A stretch of 64,000 bases of DNA from Dipodascopsis uninucleata var. uninucleata. Taxonomy: Eukaryota > Ascomycota > Lipomycetes > Lipomycetales > Lipomycetaceae. Both the position numbers and the translations under genes were made by a program. The DNA lies in contig JAJLTO010000004.1 of assembly GCA_030568195.1 (NCBI GenBank), forward strand, positions 372,001-436,000. Reading direction: 5' to 3'. Every line of letters starts with the position of its first letter. Within the stretch, counting starts at the first letter, position 1. The notes beneath the pieces were generated by a model that saw nothing but the letters and a program-made list of their open reading frames with translations, did no database searches and was not told where the DNA came from. Shown here piece after piece: positions 55,859 to 64,000 of the stretch.

Positions 55859-58800
55859 TCAACTTTTAAAATTTTGCTTCTCTATTTCAAAAGCATACAC
55901 AATACCCCTTAACACTCTATCTAGTGTATTCGTAACTTCTTTTCCATATTCAAAACCTGGAATACCAATGGCACGCCTACCCATGTCATCAAAGAGTTTT
56001 TGAAGAGTCGCCTGAAGAAGCTCCTTCCAGGAAACAATAATTTGAGTTCCAACAGCAGGAAATACATGCACTGGAATCCATCCATCAACATATACAGTGC
56101 CATCCTTCAGCTCTAATTTTTTAGAGAATAAAAATAATCCCAGCATACCCATCTTTGTAGTATCACGTAGAAGCAGTTGCTTGGACGCATCAGCTTTTAC
56201 TTTTTCTCCAAATGTATACACGGTACCAAATGGTTGAATTGAATCAGGATGTACTTTTCCATACCTATCCTTTGGATTAATAGATTTGGGAAAGTTAATT
56301 GAGCTTGGATGAATCATAACTGAACCTTCATATTGAGTTCTCAATAAACGAGGAGACAGAACAAGAGCATAATTTGGATAAGAACCAGAAAGTAAAAGCG
56401 CCTTAATTAATCCATTGCTAAGAGCCGCTGCATTCAGCTCGGGTGGCCCAAACTCACCCATATATCTATCTTCCTTTGATACTCTCGGTATAATATTTCT
56501 CTCAGCAAGAATGTCTTCAAATTGAACTGCAGTATTATAGATTGTTCGTAATGTAGAGGGATTTAAGAATTTACTTCTAGCAAATGACTCTGCACTTCTT
56601 GCTCCCTGCTTTTCAAAGATGACGCGCCACTCTCTGAAAGCATTTAGTTTGCAAATAGCATCACTATCGTCTTCAGGAGCAAAAGAGAGTCTGGCAGCCA
56701 GAGATTCATCCTTTTTGTCTATAGGGGCAACAAAAGGATCTTTGTTCGCGGAAAATGAAGCCAAAATTAACATCGGATCTAGACATTTGAATATACATCC
56801 CAGGAGAATCATGCGTGCCAAGGTAGGATCTACTGGAAGCAATGCCATCAGCCGTCCAGACAAAGTTAGTTCTCCATTGTCAGTGAGTGCACCAATATGC
56901 TTAAGATCACTAACTGCAGTTTCGACAGAGAGAGATGATGGTGGTTCGATAGTATCCCCCAAAAAGTTTGCAATACTGTCCTGCACGCCAAGAGCCTTGA
57001 TCTCTAAGCACACATTTTGAAGATCAGAGCGCAAAATCTCAGGTGTCGGAGCCCTATTCATTAAACCGACTCTGTTTTTAGAAAATATAGCAAAATATGT
57101 ACCATTACTGACACGGCCAGCTCTACCCATACGCTGCTTTATATTTGATTGACTAGTCCAATCAATAAGTAGACTTGTCATTCGTTGAGATTGTGAATAT
57201 TTTTTCTCACGTTCTTTTCCAGAGTCAATCACATATCGAAGTTCAGGGATAGTAATAGATGTTTCTGCAATATTTGTAGCGAGAATAATCTTACGGCACT
57301 CAGATGGTACCTTTTCGAAAACCCGCTTTTGTGCATCTAATACTGACGAATGCAACATATACACTCGGGCCCTTGAAGGATCATCAAAGCCCGGTAACAG
57401 ATGCGACTGTTCCTCAAGTAGATTTCGCAGATTAACAATATCTGCCAAACCTGGAAGGAACACCAGAATAGATCCAGTATCTGTTGTCTTGTATAAATGA
57501 GAAATCAAAGAAGCAATCAGTGGCAGGGGTACGTAACTATTGTCGATAGTTACCACAGATTCATTCGAATCACTGAAACGTGCAGGTGCATCCCAATCAA
57601 TCAGCGTATTTTGATCTTTTTCCTGTTCTATAGGAACAAGGCTTTGTTCTACAGTTAGATACTTGCTTAATTTGCTAGCATCTTCTCTCTTGAGAGATTG
57701 TAAATCCAGGTCAACTTTATCAAGAATGTCCTCTAAATAGTGCTCCGTGACAGGGAAAGTACGCCCAGGAATACTTATCAAAGGACAATCTTTATCTAAA
57801 ACCTTGAAGTAATTTGTGAAGAGAGTAGTATCAACAGTCGCACTCATAAGAACAAATTTTGGAATAGCGTCAATTTCGCCGTTCTGCTTTGCTATTATCA
57901 GTCTCTTAATAATGACTAAAAGAAAGTCCACGAGCGAACTTCGCTCATGCACTTCGTCTATGATTACATGGGAAATTCCTTCGAAAACAGATGCTGACGA
58001 TTCCTGAAGTTGTCGCAGAAGAACACCAGTTGTGACGAAGTTAATACTGCCGCCAGGTCGAGGCGGGCGCGAGTCAAATCTCACTTGATAGCCCACGCTT
58101 TCACCAATATTTTCAAACCTCTCACTGGCAACTCGCTCTGCTACCGAGGACGCTGCAATACGACGAGGCTGAGTGCAAATAATATTACATTTACCTCCAA
58201 TACCTGTTCTAATCATATCATCGAGAACTATCTGAGGCACTTGAGTAGATTTACCACTACCAGTTGCACCAACGACAACACATACATCATTGTTCTTAAC
58301 TAACTCTAATACTTGCTGCTCATACTGTAATAGTGGAAGTTCGCTTCGAATGCTGCGCATTGATTCGGTTTTTGGATCAGTTAAAAAACTGTCTAACTTC
58401 TTTCTCAGATATTCACTCTTCTTTGACTCTTTATCTGGAGGTAGTAGATACGACCGCATCGGAGCATATTTCTTATTTTCATTGTCGATTTGATCTTTCA
58501 CATTAGTTTGCGGAAATGATGTTAAAAGTGAACGAAGGTCTCTACTAACAGCATTTAGACAGTTGAATAGCTTTCTGTCATAATCCTTATAGATCGGCCT
58601 TATATCAGGCAAAAGGGTACCATGACCTTGACGTAATTTCTGGACGAAGTCATTCCACATTTCAGGACTCTGCTTTTTTATCGTAAAGGCTGCCACCAAA
58701 GCCGCTCCAATTTCAGCACTTCTGTTATCATGCATACCCATCAGTTGGCCCACAAGCTGATCACCTATATAAACTTCACCGGTATAAAATGGTGCTCTGT

Positions 58801-60031
58801 CCATTGTACTTTTGCTAACTTCAATTTTCCAATTTGTCCTTTCTATTTGAGCAATGTATTCGATAAACATCTTAGCATTTGCAGCACTCAGAGTAGAAAG
58901 GTCATTAGCCAATATAACTTTCGTGCTACCACTAGTTTCGAGGTGCTTTTCATACAATTTCTTAAGCATAATAGAGGCAGCCAACTCGGCAGACTTCTGT
59001 CGACCTCTAGTTGCATGTGCCACAAGACCTAACTCATCCCAGGTTATTTTGACATGAAAGGATTTACCTTTTAATTTTTGAATCTCAAATCTTGGGAGAT
59101 TTTCGAATCTCATGCAAATATTGAGTATATCCAGTTTTGCGTTAGCATGCACTCGTAAATCATGGTCCGTAAACTTTTTAGACAACCCTTCTGTATCACC
59201 ATACTTATTTAAAGGGAAAAAATCCACCAGCGTTACATTTGGTATATCTCTGTGAAGGGCAAATAGAGCTTTTATGAATGCATTCCTTCGTGACGATATC
59301 CGATCCTTCCCTTCAGCAATCACCTCAACAGTAGGTAAATTAAAGGTCTTTGGAAGAAGAACCTTTAATTTTGTAACATATCCCATGGGAGCTTTCTTTG
59401 AGTTACCTAGCTTCTGCGCCGCCGTAGAAATATTAACTTTATGACCTATGAACTGCTGAAAGCAATACTCTGGATCGCTTTTTCTCTTCTTGACCGTGAA
59501 AGGAAAAGAGTTATTCAAAAACAAGCCCTCAATTTCTTCTTTATATAGATCTAATAAAGTATTACCAGATTCTACTGAAGACTGTATTACTGACTGGTTA
59601 TCTCTGCTTTCCGATCCTTCACCGCTTCGATTTCGCTGACGAGATCTCGAGCCTCGACTGGGTTTAGATGATGAAAGCTTACCGGGTATGTTCCCAAGGT
59701 CCTCAGACTGAACACTCAATCCCAGCCTACTACTCAATTTTGCAAAGTCATTGATGTTTCTACCTATAGTTTGCGAATCTTCTTCTTGAGCATCCAGCCG
59801 AAGTGCCCCATTTCTCTTGTGGAATTGGCGAGAAATCTGTACAAAATGCGAAGACGGCTCCCGAAGTCGCGTCCCTAAGCGTATTACTGTGCATTGAGCT
59901 TTCCAAAAAGAAATGACCTAAGTAATATAACGTTAGTAATTGAAGATGTATAGTTGATTATTCCGTCATCCAGGAGAATACAAAAGGAAACAGCTTACCA
60001 ATCGGCCCGTATGATTTGTCATTATTGACAT
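55859..60031 (-). CDS. DEVH-box RNA helicase with dsRBD-like domains, predicted mitochondrial
   Basis: Exons 59999-60031 and 55859-59917 (minus), giving 1363 aa, in the DHX29/30/36/57 - YLR419W group. The long frame has no ATG at its 5' end. Exon 1 (MSIMTNHTGRL) joins in phase at an acceptor with a TTACTAAC branch site. The joined N-terminus has many Arg and few acids (FWKAQCTVIRLGTRLREP, FVQISRQFHKRNG), a good presequence. Two or three dsRBD-like units occupy about residues 150-460. The helicase core has VVGATGSGKSTQVPQ (about 560), IDEVHERS, LMSATVD, VFLPG, TNIAETSITIPE and QRMGRAGR, then HA2 and OB-fold domains. A role in mitochondrial RNA or ribosome biology like DHX30 is inference; without exon 1 it would seem cytosolic. 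Confidence 0.88.
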
Positions 60032-61219
60032 GTTAACAACCGGTGTAGCGTTAACCGCTGTATAGCTCTACAGCTGCAGGTGTCTTCGACCTCACTGTTC
60101 CGGTCCCTAAAAGTCCAATTTTCTATCAGATCAAACTAACAGTCCTATATATCCAAAATAGCTATTTAGTATTTAATAGATAAGTATAAGGCCGAAGATT
60201 AATTCGTTGGAAAACAAAAAAATAATGAGAATTCTAAACACTATCCGAGAGGCGATAAATTTTTTACTTAAAATATTCAAGATTTGGGACAAATTTTGAT
60301 GTTACCCGGACAAATAACTTTAGTACTACCAGTAAGAACAGAGAGCTAGGCTACTGCAGTGAATGATTTAGCTGGCAAACTTCAGGTGCTATTAGAGTCT
60401 GATTAACGTGCATTCTATATATAAACAATCTTACAGTTGTAAACACGTAATCGCAGTCGATACAAATGAAGTTGCTTATTTTATAGTATTTTCTCAGTTA
60501 TTGTAAAGAGGAAATTACATGGTAAGGGTTCCATATACACGGATTAGGGAAAGGAATATCTGAAAGTAGACAATTATTATCCTTAATATGGGGAACAAAC
60601 AACTAGATTTCTCACCATAAATAGGAGTAAATATTAGGTATCTTTACTCCAAAATATTCAAGAGTAAAATTAATAGCACAAAACACCATGAAACCTAATA
60701 CACAGTAAATGTACTGTATTCGAAAAGAAATTTTACATATAGATAGACACAAAAGAGGACGAAATTTTCTAGTGTCGACTGACGAAAGAGAAGATATTTC
60801 GCTTCCTGGCTTACTTTTAGAAGATTTGCTAGTTGCGAATAGTGGTGTTCATTATTTATTGCTTTAGAAACTAGGATTGCAATATATATTGATTACCGTG
60901 TAGGTTTATATTTCTTGCTAAAGGTAAGTTGAAATTTTTTTCAGATGCTCACCGTATGATATATCAATTTCTGTTTGCTATGCAGTTTTCGACGCAGACT
61001 CTTATGGCTAGTTACGTAAGATAGTCGATTGTTCCGAAGAAAGATGTTTGATATGCAGTAGTGCGTTTGGCTTGTTGTTCTCTTTGAGATTATGTTAAGA
61101 TATATGCAGCATTGATACTAACTAGACATCATTTTAAATGAGTAGGATTTTATTCCCATTGCTCGATCAAATAAAAAGCAGATTATATACAAATTATCTT
61201 TTTTGTATAAATAGTGAAA
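60032..61219. other. Divergent promoter between the helicase gene and SUP35
   Basis: About 1.2 kb, AT-rich, no coding frame. It may include a SUP35 5' UTR intron: donor GTAAGT at 60924, TACTAAC at 61116-61122, acceptor ATAG at 61210-61213 just before the ATG. TA-rich runs near 60417 could serve as TATA elements. Confidence 0.4.
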
Positions 61220-63361
61220 ATGTCTTCAAACGATCAAAATGTACCGCAATCATGGGAGCAGTCAGCTCAAGATGACTACAATCAGTTGCCCCAGCAGATG
61301 AACGACATGAACGTGAACGGAGGTAATCAACAACAACAGATTCCTCCGCAACAAGGATACGATTCTAGAACGTATTACCAGCAGCAACAATATTACCAGC
61401 AACAACCATATTACCAGCAGCAGCAATATGAGGGCTATAATAAGAGTGGCCAATATGGTCAGAACTACAATCAACAATACCAGCAGCCATATTACGGTAA
61501 CAGTAACAATAATAATAGCAATAACAATGGCGGATATCAGCGAAGACAAGGAGGTTTTTCACCACAGGCCACATCATTCAAGCCTAACTTCAACGCTAGA
61601 TCATTTGTTCCTTCACAGGTCCGACCACAGAACACTCAGCAGTCATTAGATTCTGCGTCAACTAGTGCTGCCGTACAGGCATCGGCTGGTCCCAAACCTG
61701 TTATAACCAATAATGGTGGTGCAAAAGTCATGAAAATAGTCTCGGATTCCAAACCGCAATCGAGTGCTTCAAAGGTTTTGAAGATCGTTTCAGATCCTAA
61801 GCCAGAGGCAGCTGAAGCGGACAAGAAGCCTGAAGTAGACAAGAAGCCCGTAGCAAAGGAAACGAAGGAAACTGCAAAGGAGACCGCTAAGGATGCTCCT
61901 AAAGAAGCTGCTCAGCCAACTGCGGCATCTAATTTCAAGAAGGATGATGCTTCAAAATCAAGCTCTAAGAAGGATTCTGGTGATGACGATAAGAAAAACT
62001 TACGTAATATCGAGGTCGTAGATGACTCTCATAAAATAGATGATGAAGTTGTTGAAGATTTATATGGTAAAGAGCATCTCAGTATTATTTTCATGGGCCA
62101 CGTCGATGCTGGAAAGTCAACTATGGGAGGTAATCTTCTTTTTCTGACTGGAACTGTTGATAAGCGTACTATGGAGAAATATGAAAAGGAGGCTAAGGAT
62201 GCAGGTCGAGAGAATTGGTATTTGTCTTGGGTTCTTGATCTTACTAGTGAGGAGCGATCTAAGGGTAAGACTGTTGAAGTAGGTCGAGGCTTTTTTGAAA
62301 CGGAGAAGCGACGATATACCATTCTTGATGCGCCTGGACACAAGACTTATGTTCCCAGTATGATTGGTGGTGCTTCTCAGGCAGATATTGGTATTTTGGT
62401 AATTTCTGCTCGTAAGGGTGAATACGAAACTGGTTTTGAACGAGGAGGACAGACTCGCGAGCATGCGGTTCTTGCCAAAAATCAGGGCGTTAACAAACTT
62501 GTTGTCGCAGTCAATAAGATGGACGATCCTACTGTGAACTGGTCTAAGGAGAGGTATGATGAATGTATTGGCAAGTTAGGAACATATTTGAAATCTCTTG
62601 GATACAAGCCTAAGGAGGATGTCATATTCATGCCTGTTTCAGCATATGCTGGTTATGGTTTAAAAGATCGTGTTCCTAAAGATCGTTGCCCGTGGTATGA
62701 CGGACCGTCTTTGCTGGAATTCTTGGATAATGTTCCATTGGCTAATAGAAAGGTTAACGCTCCTTTCATGATGCCAATCGGTGGAAAGTTCCGTGATCTT
62801 GGTACTGTTGTAGAAGGAAAAATCGAGAGTGGACATATTAAGAAGGGCTCTTCATTATTGCTTATGCCAAACAAAGTTCCAGTTGAAATTTTGACTATCT
62901 ATAACGAGACTGAGCAGGAGACAGGTGCTGCGGCCTGCGGTGAGCAAGTGAAGCTTAGATTGAAGGGTGTTGAAGAAGAAGACGTTCAGGTTGGTTTCGT
63001 ACTTTCTTCTGTCGATCATCCAGTGCACACAGTCACTGCATTTGAAGCTCAGATTGCAATTATTGAGCTTAAGAGTATTCTTTCTGCTGGATTTACTTGT
63101 GTCATTCATGTCCATACTGCAGTTGAGGAGGTGACATTCAATGCTCTGTTACATAAGCTCGAGAAGGGTACCAATCGTAAGAGTAAAAAGCCACCAGCTT
63201 TTGCTACACGAGGAATGAAGATCATTGCAAGACTCGAAGTTGTTTCAACGTCAGGATTCTGCATTGAGCGATTTGAAGATTATCCACAGCTTGGACGATT
63301 TACTCTTCGAGATCAAGGCAACACTATTGCTATTGGCAAAGTGACCAAGCTTCTCAATTAA
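61220..63361 (+). CDS. SUP35: Translation termination factor eRF3 (Sup35) with prion-like N domain
   Basis: Single coding exon from the first ATG, 713 aa. eRF3 is the GTPase partner of eRF1 in stop-codon recognition. Residues 1-112 are Gln/Asn/Tyr/Gly-rich with YYQQQ repeats, the composition of the yeast prion domain. FNARSFVP (124-131) resembles the PAM2 motif that binds poly(A)-binding protein. A duplicated segment, KVMKIVSDSKP (169-179) and KVLKIVSDPKP (185-195), precedes a Lys/Glu-rich M domain. The EF-1alpha-like part has G1 GHVDAGKST (293-301), DAPGHKTY, NKMDDPT and the C-terminal eRF1-binding barrel ending RFTLRDQGNTIAIGKV. CTG codons in NLLFLTG and SLLEFLD sit on conserved leucines, showing standard decoding. 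The gene looks intact. Confidence 0.97.
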   Translation: MSSNDQNVPQSWEQSAQDDYNQLPQQMNDMNVNGGNQQQQIPPQQGYDSRTYYQQQQYYQQQPYYQQQQYEGYNKSGQYGQNYNQQYQQPYYGNSNNNNSNNNGGYQRRQGGFSPQATSFKPNFNARSFVPSQVRPQNTQQSLDSASTSAAVQASAGPKPVITNNGGAKVMKIVSDSKPQSSASKVLKIVSDPKPEAAEADKKPEVDKKPVAKETKETAKETAKDAPKEAAQPTAASNFKKDDASKSSSKKDSGDDDKKNLRNIEVVDDSHKIDDEVVEDLYGKEHLSIIFMGHVDAGKSTMGGNLLFLTGTVDKRTMEKYEKEAKDAGRENWYLSWVLDLTSEERSKGKTVEVGRGFFETEKRRYTILDAPGHKTYVPSMIGGASQADIGILVISARKGEYETGFERGGQTREHAVLAKNQGVNKLVVAVNKMDDPTVNWSKERYDECIGKLGTYLKSLGYKPKEDVIFMPVSAYAGYGLKDRVPKDRCPWYDGPSLLEFLDNVPLANRKVNAPFMMPIGGKFRDLGTVVEGKIESGHIKKGSSLLLMPNKVPVEILTIYNETEQETGAAACGEQVKLRLKGVEEEDVQVGFVLSSVDHPVHTVTAFEAQIAIIELKSILSAGFTCVIHVHTAVEEVTFNALLHKLEKGTNRKSKKPPAFATRGMKIIARLEVVSTSGFCIERFEDYPQLGRFTLRDQGNTIAIGKVTKLLN

Positions 63362-64000
63362 AATATAAACGAGAAATATTGAGGCGAATTCTGCTGGAAA
63401 CTGAATATTAAATCGAAACATTGTGTGGAAATTAACTTATTGAATAGTTCGAATCAGCTTGCTTTACAGTCGGTTAATATTGTTCATCAGTTCACGATTT
63501 CTTTCATAATCCTGATTTTGTCAATTACATTCTTTTATTTGTCTCTAGACAAAAAGTTGTTTTATTGTTTACTTTTTGTATCAGAAGCTAGAAAAATTTA
63601 CTTTTTTATATAGTTTTTTCATAAGCTGAGCATAAGAGGCGAATAACTAGTAGTAATGGTACTTTGAAGGTTATTAGTCTATAATGTGTTTATTATATAC
63701 ACCTTTAGTATGTCTATATCCTTAATAATAACGTGAACTACATTAATTTAAAAGGATCCAAAGCCATCAGTAGCTTATTCAAGTCTCTAAGTAGACTAGA
63801 TCCTAGTTATATCTTTTATTGTCTATTTAGAATCGTACCAAGACAGTCGTGACTCGTAGCGTGAATTATTGAGCACCAAATATTCTTAAGTTACCTTAGC
63901 TGGATTTGGTTAACAGCATTTCAATGCTTGTATATAGCAGCAACTTTTCTGTTTGAGCTGTCGTTCTGTATAATAGTTATCACATAATACCTAAGAATAA
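63362..64000. other. Downstream region of SUP35 to the window end
   Basis: About 640 AT-rich bases with several stop-filled short frames; a 62-codon frame at 63425-63613 is hydrophobic by chance composition. No gene supported. Confidence 0.45.

Overview
The window is nuclear DNA from an intron-bearing, AT-rich ascomycete fungus. It holds 29 protein genes, the first of them cut by the left edge. The sequence shows short spliceosomal introns with GTAAGT/GTATGT-type donors, a recurrent TACTAAC-like branch site and YAG acceptors. It also shows fungus-specific genes: SUP35 with a Gln/Asn/Tyr-rich N domain, COX14, COX16, RAD14 and a fungal-type acetate kinase. CTG codons fall on conserved leucines of SUP35, so CTG is read as Leu. 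An alpha-tubulin with eight introns and a close match to the fission-yeast protein, plus an RFTS-domain protein of the Raf2 kind, point to Taphrinomycotina or a very early Saccharomycotina lineage such as the Lipomycetes rather than a budding yeast of the Saccharomyces or Candida type. That placement is inference. I recognised no transposable element, retroelement, CRISPR array, rRNA or tRNA.

Layout. 1-10 kb: RRP8 (rRNA methyltransferase, 5' cut), COX16, acetate kinase, a 2.4 kb gene-poor stretch, alpha-tubulin with a 9-nt microexon, RAD14/XPA. 10-21 kb: heat shock factor, RAD57-like recombinase, SDH assembly factor 2, HSP10, the p24 protein ERV25, and an RFTS-domain (Raf2-like) protein. 21-34 kb: a centrin-like EF-hand protein, glyoxalase II, TRM6 divergent from NOP2, a secreted Ser/Thr-rich protein, an alpha/beta hydrolase and a membrane-anchored methyltransferase. 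34-48 kb: CTF18, a small single-pass membrane protein, a TBC-domain protein with degenerate catalytic fingers, MSH3, TAD3. 48-64 kb: DAHP synthase, a probable mitochondrial ribosomal protein mL50, COX14, a mitochondrial ABC1-family kinase, a DEVH-box helicase with a predicted mitochondrial presequence, and SUP35.

Functional themes. Mitochondrial biogenesis is prominent (COX16, COX14, SDHAF2, HSP10, mL50, ABC1 kinase, the helicase, probably the hydrolase). So are DNA repair and cohesion (RAD14, RAD57, CTF18, MSH3) and RNA modification (RRP8, TRM6, NOP2, TAD3). Neighbours are not arranged as operons. Three of the repair/replication genes have an ACGCGT (MCB-like) hexamer 120-180 bp upstream of the ATG, but this hexamer is common enough by chance that this is only suggestive. 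I found no clear previously undescribed multi-gene system. The items most worth a second look are the tubulin microexon, the TBC pseudo-GAP, the RFTS protein, the helicase presequence exon, the HSP10 ATG-only coding exon, the duplicated SUP35 motif and a stop-free 75-nt intron. Splice sites were placed by eye from reading frame, homology and consensus.
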